Shown one piece after another: positions 27,501-39,455 of a stretch of 64,000 bases of DNA (within the stretch, counting starts at the first letter, position 1; each line of letters starts with the position of its first letter). The notes beneath the pieces were generated by a model. That model had not been told where the DNA came from. It saw nothing but the letters and a program-made list of their open reading frames with translations, and made no database searches. Source of the stretch: Anthopleura xanthogrammica (lineage: Eukaryota; Cnidaria; Anthozoa; Actiniaria; Actiniidae). Both the position numbers and the translations under genes were made by a program. The stretch lies in assembly GCA_964019055.1 (NCBI GenBank), contig OZ025212.1, forward strand, positions 11,933,391 through 11,997,390, given 5' to 3'.

Positions 27501-30500
27501 TAACATTCTCAAGATCAAGGAGTGTAGGCAGGCAGGTGCCTCAGCTTGATCGAGAAGAACGGTCAGATAAATGAATGATAACCATTCACATCACGCGAGT
27601 CAAACAACGCGATACTATACGCATCTATCACGAATTACGACAGGATATAGAAAGCTAAAGTGCAACTGACAAACATCTGGTACACTCACGTAACCATCGA
27701 GCGAATTACAGCACGACAAACAAACCTATCACACCAATAAAGCAACATATTGCAACATATTGCGAAACACCCACATAGAACATTCTACACGGAACGCACA
27801 CTTCACCCACGAACTAATGCAACACGGTACACGAATATACGCATTAATCACATGCATTAATCAAGTCAACACTCTTCTCCACCAAGAACTGACCAATCAC
27901 ATGATTGTCACGTGACCAGCGCATGCACCTAACACGTGACTAACCGCCCGTCACCTGATATGGAACCTTGTTAAAAAGGAATGAAAATAAAACAAGGAAA
28001 AAAAACAAGAGACCGAGTAAGAGAAGGTCAAATCTACCAGATGCTGCGAACCCATATAATACCTTCAGCGAATTCAGCTTAATTTGCAATAAAAGCAAGA
28101 TGTAAAACGTTTGAGATGGACAACAGATGGTCTGACAAAGTCGCTCTTTTCCGCCATAAAAGCAATGATAGCGGTTATGCGTTGGTGTGTCTGGCGACCA
28201 CCGTGGTTTACCATGAACAACACTTTAGATGTGAATTGTTGACAAAACACAAAACACTGCTTTACTCTAAACAATATTTGTCAGTGTCTTGACCGGCATG
28301 ACTTTGAGCTTTAAAAATTAAATAGGTGGGCAGAATTAGTTAGTGAAGATATTGCATAAAAAAGGCCTTTGGCTTGGATTTGATCAACCACATCCACCCA
28401 CGCAGCTCACTCATGTCCGACAGAAGGAACCAAGAAGGCGCGCTGATCAAAAAACATTACAGAATTAAGATAAAGATTGAAGGAAAGACAGAAAGAAAGA
28501 AAGAGGGTTATGCTATGTTATTAGAAAATATAGACAAACAACAAGAACCATCACCAGTTTTTAGGGCTCACCTTAAAGAAACAGTTGAAGCAGTTGATAG
28601 CTACATTGTCAGTTCTTCACTTTGGTCACTTTGGACGATTAAAACTTCTCGTATTTCATCGTTTTTTTCTGCGATTTTTCTTGCATTCATTTCTTTCACT
28701 TTTTCATGATCATTTCATCGAACTCCAAAATTGATTTAATCTTCACTTCTTTTAAAAGCAGATCAGTTTCCGAAACGCTATTTATAAACTTTTAAAGTAT
28801 TAACTTTTTTAGTAAATGCTTGATTTTTTTAAACTTTTTCTTCAGTTACATTCCGGTTGAGTTATTGATTCCATCGAGTTCATTAGTTGTTGACTTGGTA
28901 GTTTCTCGTTATCTTTTAGCTTTTATGGAAGCCACTTTACTTGAAAACCGTTCCCGAACAATCACAAGCACAGCGTCTCAGATACTTTTTGTAATTATAA
29001 AACTTAGTTTCTTTGGATTATGGTTGAGTTAAGTCAAATTGAGTATACCAATAAACCAAAGTTTAGTTACTCCATAGTTGAGCAAGCGCAAGATAAGCTT
29101 TAGCGAGTTTAGATAGACTCAGTCAGTTTATAAGGCATTAGTTGAGCCAGGAATAAGAAATATACCAGTTATAATTAAAATATTATGTCATTTATCAGGG
29201 GGAGTGAGTAAAACCCAGTGTTGGCATGCTTTAGTATTCGCAAGTGTTACACCAAGGTTACCCAGTTAATATCATAACAGTATATTCATGGTATTGTTCA
29301 TTATTCCCGAGTTTACGAGAATCACTTTTACGCATGCGCAGTAGCGTTAGATTAATCAGTAGATGCATGCGCGGTAGGTTTTCTGTGTTGATTTGACGCA
29401 TGCGCGATGAAGGTTTCCATACATACATACCCCATGCACATGTAACAGCTCAATGAATGTGCTGGCCATCGGCTCCAGCCAAGATGATATAAATAAAACC
29501 TCCCTTCCCTCCCCCAAAGCATCCCCAAAGATCTCACCTGGAGCTCTCTGCATCGAGAGGTTGCGTAAATTACTAGCCTTCAGTACTTCTACAGTTAGCC
29601 GGCCGGTAAGGGACTGGTAACAAAGAGAAACAAGAAGTTCTGGAGCACCACTTTGTGCCATTGCTAATGATGATGCCGACCCGTATGAACCAAAGCTTCG
29701 AACACTAGCTGTGTCAGATAAATCGTACATAGAATCTGAGCTCTGAAAATCAAGAAAAACAATACGTACATGATCAGGTGAACCCGTAGTTCAATAGGCG
29801 TTACTGATATGATCTATTGATGATATACGGTTTATTTTAATAGTTGCAAACGCATCAAGCCAATTAGAAGAACACGAAGGCGCAGATCCAGACCAGCCCA
29901 CACCGTTATCTCGAAAACGGTCAAAATTTTCGAAGCATCTGTAATACAGCTCATTCATGTACAGATCTTATGCGAGGTACGACAGCGGTGGGTTGGGAAA
30001 AATGGCCAAAAATTAAGGTGTTTGAACTTTAGATAAAACATTGAACACGTCTTTCTGCCGCACGCTGCTAAAAATAAAACTACCCTTTTCTTAACATACA
30101 AACAAGGACGAAAAGATAGTGATTACGTGACACGCTGGTATCCAACATGGCAGACTCAGTATTAAGGATGACGAAAATTAATCACGTGACTCGTTAACAG
30201 GCATGTCTGTACAACGTTTTACATTAGTGATAAACCTAGCCGATCTGAAGGCGGGCAGTTATCAACAATCAATGATAAAATGGTCCTGATACATCTTGCA
30301 AGGAATGTATTAGCACACTAAGAAGACACTAAAATCTACCACAAAATCAGCGTGGACAATTAGATGGAAAAAGGAATGGATAATGAGTGGCAAGGCATAA
30401 ATGGAGTACTAGTTTGTGGTCAGTTTTCGCTCGCTTTCTCACGTAGGATAAAAAATCTGCTCAAAACTAAGAAAAATGCGAGACAAACAAACTCTGGATG

Positions 30501-33500
30501 AATAGCAGAGAGAGAGAGAAATCACTAAGAACTAAAACAAGCGGCATTGATCAGGATATACTAAGTCAGATAGAAAGGAACGATACGATAATCTTAATAA
30601 GACTATTCTGGAATAAAAACTGCTTAAAATCTAGGAATTGCGATGACTAAAACAAGATTGGAATACACTCGAAATTATTTCATTTTTGGTAAAGCTTTGA
30701 ATAAGATATTTAGGAATGATAATTCTGTTGAAATTCCTTTCTTAAGGTGCTAAGAATTGAACAAAAAAACTCAAACTGCAGTATTGAATAAACCAAATAT
30801 CTGAATAAGCTGGTTAATAATAGTTATTTTGAGTGAAAGAAAGGGAAATATTTTGGCTTTAATCTATAGATCTAGAACTCTAAGTACTATACTGAAGAAA
30901 AATTTCTTGCCTAAACAGTTCATCATTTATTAAAAAGGCGAATTGCCTCATCTGAGTCTTGCTATTAGATATGTTATAGGGAATTTATTTCGTCTAAACA
31001 CCCTTAAGATAAAATGCATTTGAAAATTGAGAAATTTATGAAGCGTGGGAAGTTTATGTTCATGATAAGATGGAAGGAGTGATGCATAAGGGTAAATAAT
31101 AAACCTACTTTTCTCCTAAACGATAAGCAAAGTAGAACTCATGCAGCTACATAGTTTTGCCGCTTCAATGTCGACTGCGATTTTTTCCTACCATTTCAAT
31201 AAATATAATCTTTTACTGACCCTATTTCCCAAGTTTGAATTCGAAAGGTTTCCAGAAAGTTGGTCAAAAGCTTGTAGATATAGAGACCATAAACGCTTGG
31301 CTTGAAAAATATTTGTGATCAGATAGAGTTACGAGGTGAATTATTTATTTCTTACTTTAGATTTGGATTGAGCGATAAAGGGTTTGCATCACATTGGCTT
31401 GAATTTTATCTGGAATGTAAGGGTGTTTATTTTTGATTACCAATTGCTGAGCTAGGCAGGGGGATTGATGCGGTGCTAGATCGCATGGAGCTAGCAAATT
31501 CATCCAATAATAACCGCTAAAAACATGATAAACAAAAGCTCTATAGGACGCTCTTACAGTGCCGAGTGAACCCAGAAATGAGAGAAACAGTATTAATCAA
31601 AACGAAGACTGAAAATAAAACTGAATGAAAAAAAAAATTAGAAAAAAAGAGCGAGTAAAATCATATTCTGTTACTTCAGTCAAAATATTATACAATTCGG
31701 CTTTTGCTGCGATCCAGAAAAAGCAATCATATAACGATAACCTAGACTCTCGAATAATGAATGAATGAATGAAAGAATAAATGAATAGATAGATTAATAA
31801 ATTAGAAAATGAAATATTGCCCGATATCTGCTCAACAACAGACACCAATTAAGTCAAAACAAGCTTTACTGACATACGTAAACATGATTGAAATTCTCAA
31901 AGTACGAAGTGAAATGTTTAGAAAATTCTTCCAAAAATGTAGCGTAAACAAGCAGTTTTAGTTGAAAAATAGAAAAATATCTCAATTTTTGTTCCTTTGA
32001 TTTAGCCATAACTTTCTAAGTATTATCAGGATTATCTTAAGCGTTTGTATTTTAACACATTTGTTATCAATATTTCTTGGGATTTTTCACAACAGAAGAT
32101 AAAAGTGAGTCAGTATCAAAACGATAAGATATTCAAAAAATTATGCTAATATTTTTTTTTTTCCTTTTTTATTCATTCTTTCATACTGTATCCATGCACT
32201 ACTATTTTTTTCTTTTTTAATTTGGTTAAAGAGTTAAGGAAAAAATCAATAGATATAAAAGAGTATACTTACAACGACATGATATTGAAACAGTAGTGAT
32301 AATCAATTTTTTTTCTCTTTCTAAGTTTTTCTTAAATTTATTCATTTTTCTTTTCTTTTTCAACTTGGTTAAGAAAAAACAAATAATTGAACCAAAATTT
32401 CGTGCCACAAGTGAGCATTACGATGAAATTCCAGTATTTTGAGATGAAATAATTTTGAATTTGTTTTAATATTTTTTTAGAAATTTTAAAATTTTAGAAT
32501 TCTGAATTGATTTCAGACGACATAATTACATTGAAAAAACAAATGACACATCATCCGCTAAGAGAGAAAACATTCCAACCATTAATAACTTGAGTTCATA
32601 TATTAAAATTACGAGCTGATTCCGCAGAAAAGACAAAAACGTTTCAAAAACTACTTGGCTATTGAGATTAATGAGTAGAGGTTTTAAAAGTTTGGTTTTT
32701 GGCATGGTTTGAAAGATGTTTTCCTTCGAGGAAGGAACTTAGTGATGGATCACCCACGTTTGCAACCCTCCCACGCTCCTGTCATATTCTGTACATAATG
32801 GTATGGCGTTCAAAGGAACCACAGCAAAAGGTTTCGTTCATAGAATCCAACCAAACAAAAAAATACGTGAAAAATCTTCACGTCTGTGGTCAATAGATTA
32901 TACTTTCAAATTGATATCTATTTAGAGACATGAAATGATTCCACGAAGAATCACAAGATTCGAAGAAGCGGCGAAGTTATTGACCAAGTGACGCAGGAAG
33001 GATTCGCAGGCAACTAATACCCCGGATGTGCAAAATGAGCAAAATGCTTAGAAAACTAGGAAGATAGACAGCTATCTTTCCCTTTGCTTAATAAAACAAA
33101 AACATTTTAATAAACCATGCATGGACCACTGATTATCATACGGACTTTAAGCTTAATTACACATGACTTTAACCTCAGATCATTCAAGCACACGAAACAC
33201 ATAAATTCAACCCTATTTAAGCTAGAAAACATAATGGAATGAAAGTTTAAAATCTCGAATATGAGTCGAGTGGTTGGACGAATAACCAGAGCAATTATGA
33301 AAAAAGATGTGCCTTGCTTTTGGACACTATTGGGCGCCAAATTTAGAAGATAACTTTTGTTTTTTTGGCGACTAAATATTTCAACTTTTCACAGTTGAAT
33401 GATTGAGTACTTGACAGGACTTGGAATTTGCATAATTTCTGAATTTCTGAATTAATTTTATGTCTCGTTTTTTCAACTTGAACTTATTTTTTTCATCATT

Positions 33501-34741
33501 AAAAAACACTGAAGTGATACTAGAAATGAGTCATTCTTTTTCTTTGGATTCTTCAAACAATGGTTTTTCTTTCTCGTTATTTAAAAAACGAGTACTGAGA
33601 GCGATCGCGAGGACGGAGATGAATCGATTGAACGGATCACTGCCTCTCAACATTGTAGTTTTAGTTGTCAGTACTAGTCTCCAAGGGAATTACTATGGAA
33701 TCGAACTATCTTCATTTTTCTATTTTCTGTCAATATTCCACCCATTTCCCAAGTAATAGAAAAGCCAATTTCATAATTTTCGAGTCAAACTGCAAGCCAA
33801 AGAAAGTGTTGATTTTTAGAGTGTAATTTGGTTAACACTCTGTGAGTGTTGTTAAACAGCACCGAACAGTTAAAGTTACTTACCCCAATTGCATTTCCAG
33901 GGGTGAGAGTTCTCCAGAGCGCAGCTCCGTCCCCATCTAACTCGAACTCGGGAAGAACAATATTCGTTTCTCCTAACAGCTTATCTCTTCCTATCCGTTC
34001 ATGGCCGTACAGTCGTATTCTGAGAGTATATTCGTGCATCTCACTTTGTGGTACACGACTGAACGTAAAAGTCTCTTGAAAGTTCGGATTAGTTGCAGGT
34101 TTTGCCTTGGTTTTGAATCTTTGCTTTTTTGAAGGCAATAAAACAATACGAACTTGAACAGTCGAAGCCCCGCCACGCTGCTTGGTAGGGACGTCTTCGG
34201 CACGAACAATATTGACCGTCAGTTTTTCAGATGTCGGAGCATAGCTAGCGGATACTTGGATCCGACCAGCATTAGAGAGAACGTCGTCTCGTCCATCAAT
34301 GGCTTCACCATAGGCAGAAATAGCTCGTTGAGCACCTGGGCTGTATTCCGAGTCGGAATAACGTCCATAGCCACAAACTGAAGCGCTTTCTCCCAAAGCC
34401 AATTCGCCATCAGACTTACTCCCACTCGTGTTAAAGCTGCTTCGGCGACTTGTTCCTTTTGATGAAGGGCCTAAGTAATCATCGTCGGTCTCGGTACCGT
34501 ATGCTTCGCCTAGTTCGGCGTAGTCTTTTTCGTCGGGTCTTTCGGGAGGCTCAGTCTTGAAGAAGAATCCCGCTTTCAAGCATTGATAAAGAATCAATAG
34601 TAATAGACAGCATCCACCGATGACTGCCATAAAAACTATGGCAGGTATAGGAACTAGAAATCAAACAAAACATCATTAGAAACGAAGCTTACAAATCTCA
34701 AATTCGCAAGTTTTTGAGATGGGAGAATACGTACGGCCCAT
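21228..34741 (-). CDS. SYT14/SYT16-like: Synaptotagmin-14/16-like protein
   Basis: Membrane-anchored tandem-C2 protein. Exons: 34735-34741 (only ATGGGCC), 33884-34653, 29538-29742, then one of two alternative terminal exons, 26835-27151 or 21228-21547. Phases agree at every junction, giving 432 or 433 residues. A single N-terminal membrane segment lies at about residues 4-33 (IPAIVFMAVIGGCCLLLLIL), followed by an acidic/Ser linker, C2A at about 132-255 and C2B at about 289-430. The C2B opening GAPELLVSLCYQSLTGRLTV and the Trp-His ending match the SYT14/16 branch. Loop aspartates that bind calcium in classical synaptotagmins are missing in C2A (AEDVPTKQRGGAS) and C2B (ASNLRNLSMQRAP), as known for SYT14/16, so membrane trafficking without calcium sensing is likely. 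The 7-nt first coding exon is unusual but fixed by the frame and GT site. Introns reach 4.1 kb and hold no other gene. Confidence 0.88.
21598..21716. repeat. Heptamer microsatellite (GCATGTT) x17
   Basis: Seventeen perfect copies of GCATGTT on the plus strand (AACATGC on the SYT transcript strand), with no interruptions. Long frames on all strands here (MQHATCN repeats) are products of the array. A G-run and GC-rich low-complexity DNA follow at 21770-21900. Confidence 0.97.
22985..23212. repeat. Four-copy 57 bp tandem repeat
   Basis: Copies start at 22985, 23042, 23099 and 23156 with ACCCTGAAACAACCTCTGGG and contain AAGTCAGGGCA(T/C)GGCT. They differ by one to four bases, so the expansion is recent. 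It abuts a SINE at 23215 and lies between the two alternative SYT terminal exons. Confidence 0.92.
23215..23415 (-). mobile_element. tRNA-derived SINE
   Basis: On the minus strand an A-box-like GAGTGGTAATAGCAGTAGTG precedes the B box GGGTTCGATTCTAGG (about 23346-23360), then a body with TTTTTCTCTGGGTTCTCCGG and TTTTCCTCCCTCTGC. The same body word (TTTTTCTCC.GATTCTC.GG) appears at 48800-48832. Frames across it are spurious. Confidence 0.7.
23416..26834. other. SYT intron / 3' UTR stretch without gene
   Basis: AT-rich DNA between the two alternative terminal exons. I see poly-T runs, ATT-rich blocks at 25140-25230 and no exon-like frame with splice sites. The part next to 26834 is likely the 3' UTR of exon B transcripts. 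Confidence 0.5.
26835..27151 (-). CDS. SYT14/16-like alternative terminal exon B (proximal)
   Basis: Starts after TTTCACTAACAG at the same phase as exon A and codes DTYVKVTLVSPAGKQVAKSK..TTIRKSMADPEYNESFVYE..WFALGKNYSG..SQWHTLADA-stop. The two exons are clear paralogues that end in separate stop codons, so they must be used alternatively. TTTATT (AATAAA on the transcript) lies about 226 bases after the stop at 26604-26609. Confidence 0.85.
29743..33883. other. SYT intron 2, no gene seen
   Basis: A 4.1 kb AT-rich intron between the C2A and C2B exons. It has homopolymer runs and a GAAT-type run near 31760, but no conserved frame, long inverted repeat or RNA gene I can support. Confidence 0.5.
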
Positions 34742-37364
34742 CTTGGTCGATTTGGAAGCTTTCCCTCGCGATTTTTCTTCACTGAGTTCACATTCTAAGT
34801 AAGCTATCTACGCCCGAGTAGAGCAGTTAGTGTTTGCAACGAGACTTTCTCATTAGTCCTTTGATCGCGGCCACTCTATGAATTATTTATCCTCGACTTC
34901 GCGATCGCTCGATCAAAACACGGCCAGGTGGCACTAACAAAGCCCGCGCGAACTATAAATTCATTACAGCTCGCGTACTAATGGCTGAAAGAGTCGACAA
35001 AAACCGCGCGAGAAGCGAGTTGAATTTCTCAACCCTTCTTAAAGATGTTAAAGAAAACTTTTTACAGATGATTTTCGTTAAAAGAAAAATATAAATAAAA
35101 CAAAAACAGACCCCAAGAGGGTTTTCTTTGTATTTCGTATTTAAATGAAGCGCTTGGCTGAGCGTGACACTTGCGTTGTTATCAATGAAAAACACGCGGT
35201 GTGATTGGTCAACAGCGAGAGGAAGCTCGCAAAAATCAATGAATGGTGTGACAACAAAACAAGCGTATACTGGAATAAATCTAATCAAAAAAAAAATTTT
35301 TTTCTGCTCCTATTTACACATTCTAGCTATATATAGGCGAATTGGGTATGGATATTCTTGAAGAAGAAAAAAAACGCATATTGCAGCACGTCTGCGAATT
35401 TTTTTATAGCTATTTTTAGGTTAGTGTGCTATTTTTTCCCAATCCATCAATGTTCGAGGAAGAAAACCGGATATACCCGAACAATGCAGCACTTTTAGAA
35501 CACACTTTTCTTCTCAAAGTGGCAAATGTATACCAACTAGTAGATTTTGCCTTTACAATCACAAAAACATGAAGTCGAGAGATTTTTATATTATGCAAAT
35601 CAAGTCCATTTAGAAAGATGTTGGAGATTCTTACCATTGATTCACACGCTAATGATACACTCGTATCTAGTTAAACCTTTTAACAATAACATACATATTG
35701 ATAATTTTTTCTTTTTGCTATTTTGCCGATTCAAGCAACACCATTTCGAAAACCACTCAACTGTTTTGTAAATATAATTTCATTGAATCGGATATTTGAA
35801 TGGCAGGCGCGCAAAAAGTAATGAGGTTTCTCCTTTTAGAGCCTTGTGGCTCGTAAAAGTTAACCACATCTGTTTTATCTCCATTTATTCCAGTCGCAGG
35901 GTTTTTCCCCCTCATATTAAAGCTTACATCCTTGAATGGATGTCATTCTTACTTCTTTAACGTAAGTCTGGGAGGAAAGAAATCTGCAGCGAAGACAAAA
36001 TAACACTAACTAGAGCTCATTAAAATAAGGAATTTTTTTAGGAAAAACTAAGATTATTTTTTTGTGAAACAATAAAATCTTGTGGGTATTACAGCTGTTT
36101 TTACATGCTTCTCTAAACGCAAGGGGTGCAATTACTAATAACAAGACTATTAAAACAAGAAAAACAAAAAATATTAAAAGAATTATAAAGAAAAGTTGAG
36201 AAAATCCGACCACGCTTTTGAAGAAGTTTTCTTTTCGATCGACTAAAACTAACTCATCATTTATCAACCTGAATAGTATATTTGATGGTAATTACCAAAG
36301 GGCAGCTGATTTGACTGGGTTTTTAGTTTAATGGGGTATAATTTCAGTGCTTTTCTGTCTAAAATTTCTCAGTTGGATCTCCAAATTACCAGCCAAATTA
36401 CACACAGCGGCCTTGTCGCAGCTTGCACGGTCTGTTTTAAGATATTCAATTTCTTCTACTATTCTTCTCTTCTCTTCCCTTCTCTTCCCTTCCCATCCCT
36501 TCTCTTCTCTTCTCTACTTTTTTTCTATTTTGGTTTTAGTATTCAGGAGTTTCACACCAATATGATCGATAAATCAACACTTTATCCTATTTCCTTCCCT
36601 TTTCTTCTTTCTTTCCTATTCTTGTCCTTTCATTCTATTTCCTATCCTTCTTTCTATTTCAATTTTTTTTTTGTTCAAGTCATTTCCTTGTTTTTCCCCC
36701 TCACTTATTTATTCATTCTACTAGTCTTTTTCTACCGTTCATTATACTGAGTAATCAACCAACTGCCTAAAGCATACTAAATACAAAGGAAAAAGGAAAA
36801 ATAATCACCTATATTTAATTATTAAAGTTAAGTTTCATTGCTGGTTATGCCTAATAAATCTGAACCAAATCTTCAGTGATTTACCCGATCATTATCTAGA
36901 TCAATCCGTACGTCAACTCCTTCATTCGTTTTTATTGCTTATCATTGACTACAATGCCTGATATTATTGATCCTTTGTATAACAGTACCAATACCTGTCT
37001 CATCACGTCCTCAAAGACACTCTACAATCTTGAATCTTTACTTTGGTTCACAGATACGTGATAGCTGGAATTGCTTTTCTATGACCGGATGATTGCGGTT
37101 GGTCACGTCCACAGCGTACGAACACGCGTTTTTTTTTTCGCGTTTTTTAGAGGTTTTAAAGAAAACCTTTTTTCGAATATGCTGAGACAGAACGACTTTT
37201 TGCGTCACAAAAATATCAGTTAATGCTTCTAGTTTTTTAAGTGACTCCTCTGGAGCAAGATCGAGGAGCATTAGAAATCCAAGGCAACGTAGAGAGAAAA
37301 GTGACTGGAAATCTAAGGGGATGGTTGGGGAGAATTTGTATAATAGAAAAGCACGGGTATAGAT

Positions 37365-37494
37365 CCCTTTCACGTGACGTCAAAGCAGTTCAATTTGGAG
37401 GACAAAACAAAAGGATTTCATTCTCCTGAGAATTGGAAACCTATTGTTTTGTCCTCCAAATTGAGGTGCTTTGACGTCAAGTGGATAGGGGTGT
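37365..37494. mobile_element. Family A MITE with CRE-bearing ends
   Basis: Left end CCCTTTCACGTGACGTCAAAG, right end CTTTGACGTCAAGTGGATAG. Both termini contain TGACGTCA, and the left also CACGTG. Inside are TTCAATTTGGAGGACAAAAC and its complement. This is the longest-ended subtype together with the copy at 57113. Confidence 0.8.
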
Positions 37495-38365
37495 ATATTG
37501 AAAGTGCACTTAAGCGGTTAGGATTTTTCGCTTCTTCTGTCATAAAACAACATGAACAGACACTAGTGATAGGCATGACGTCATAATAGCCGTTACTAGA
37601 AACTTGACGTCATTAATTCCTCCTTATCTCTTGATTTAGGCTTCCGTCGGTCGAATGAAGCCTGATAACGATCTCATCTCGTATGGCATTGTATGAAGCA
37701 AAAAAGCGGACTTATTTTCGGAATGAGTTCAATCACGTGACGGCAGCCATATTGGAGGAAAGAACAACAGAAATTCTTCCGTGAGAAATTGCTCTATTTC
37801 ACTAGGACATCACATGAAACAAATATTTTGTTTTCAGTTTAACGCTAAGAATCATGGTCGTGTGAGGGGGACACAACGTACAGCAACCATACAAAGAAAA
37901 CTGCGAAAAACTGTATTTTTAGGACTTAGAAAAGCAATAATATCCACCAAATATCATATAATATTGTAGGGTAAACACCGGTTTAGAAAACGCTTGAGAA
38001 CCAGACATATCATGATCAGAGCTATCAATTCAGCTGCAGAGTATCTCCTTCTTCATCATTTCCCCCTTATTAACAAGATGTGGGGTCATAGTGAAATAGA
38101 ACACTTTTAATTTTTACGTTACTTACATTCAAACGATGCACTATTAATTGGTAAGACACGGGGTTCCCAGTTCATGACAGTTTACTCATACATACCTAAT
38201 GTGCCGTACGCCATTGCGCATGCGTACCCAACTTGGCCTTTTTCTACACAGTTTGACAATTGTCATTCATAAATCGGTACAGAACTGAAAAAGAAATTTC
38301 AAAAAAATATCACCACGGTGGCTGGGTATTGAGCTTATTTTGTGTTTCTACGGACACGAGTGAAA

Positions 38366-38650
38366 AACGCTCTGCGCATGCTCGGAAGTTCGTCATGTTT
38401 ACAAAGAAAACCATTGGAGATTTACCGGCGTTTAGTAAATCTCTAAAGTTAAGGCCATTCGTGGAAAGTTAGTGCTTATTTTTTCCTGACACCTTACTTT
38501 AGTTGTTTTCTTTCCCTGGTCAAATAATACGAGAGAAATTCGCATAATACAAGACATGGAAATCTCCAATGTTTTTCTTCGTAAAACACGACTCGTCTAT
38601 GAATTTTCTGCCGAACTTCCGAGCATGCGCAGTGAGTTTTTCACCAGTGT
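38366..38650. mobile_element. Foldback with GCGCATGCTCGGAAGTTCG arms
   Basis: GTGAAAAACGCTCTGCGCAT..GCTCGGAAGTTCG..AACCATTGGAGATTT on the left is inverted as AAATCTCCAATGTTTTTCTT..CGAACTTCCGAGCATGCGCA on the right. The arms carry indels, so this is an older copy. Confidence 0.65.
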
Positions 38651-39311
38651 AGCATCCACGTGTATTTGCGAACCAAAACGGCTCAGCAACGGTACGCATT
38701 TTTTTAAACCAATCACAACACAGCACGCGACTTTTATAACCTAATTTTTAGTTTTTGTATTTGCGCATGTATTTTTATAGGAGTTAACTGACCAACATGA
38801 CTGACTCGTACCGGTACGATTCTAGAAATATTGGTTTGACGATTGAAACCCTAAGGCAAACTTAAATAGAAGGTTCAAGACTGAAAATGAAAGCCAAGAT
38901 AATAGCACAGGAGACGCGGAGACAAATGCAGTATTTGTATATTACAAAGGGACTTGAAGGCTTGACGAGACCGGTGCAACAGCACGAGACATATCATGAT
39001 TACTGAGGTAAAACAAACGTCACTGCGAAGAGGGTATGGATGATAAACACAAAACCGCAAGGAAAATGATATATGTACAAGAAAATAATGGAGTCTGGAG
39101 CCTTCTTGACTTCTACTTGTTTCCATGTGTCGAATAATATGCCTGCCACTAGTAAACCAAGAATAAACAAGTTTTACTCTCACTGACATCTATTAATGAT
39201 GACTGCTGAAGGACTACAGCAGTTGCTATGGAGACCCGACATAATTCCCATGCTGTAATTAACATCATTATAAGAAAAAGCGATCGAGGATATTTTTGTC
39301 TGTTTCTTATC

Positions 39312-39455
39312 ATAATAGACCTTTCCCGAAATTGCTTGGATAATCACGAATAAATGTTTTCAAGTCGAGGTTTGCCTTAATAAATAAAAAAAATCAAGTT
39401 CAGTCTCGACTGTTTCGTGACATGTCATCCAAGCTAATTCGGGAAATGTCTATTC
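39312..39455. mobile_element. MITE with AATAGACCTTTCCCGAAATT ends
   Basis: Left AATAGACCTTTCCCGAAATT..GCTTGGAT is inverted as ATCCAAGCTAATTCGGGAAA..TGTCTATT. About 140 bp with no frame. Confidence 0.75.

Noticed and set aside
36331..36750. 139-codon hydrophobic frame
   Set aside because: Phe/Leu/Ser content comes from a CT-rich low-complexity tract, not a membrane protein.
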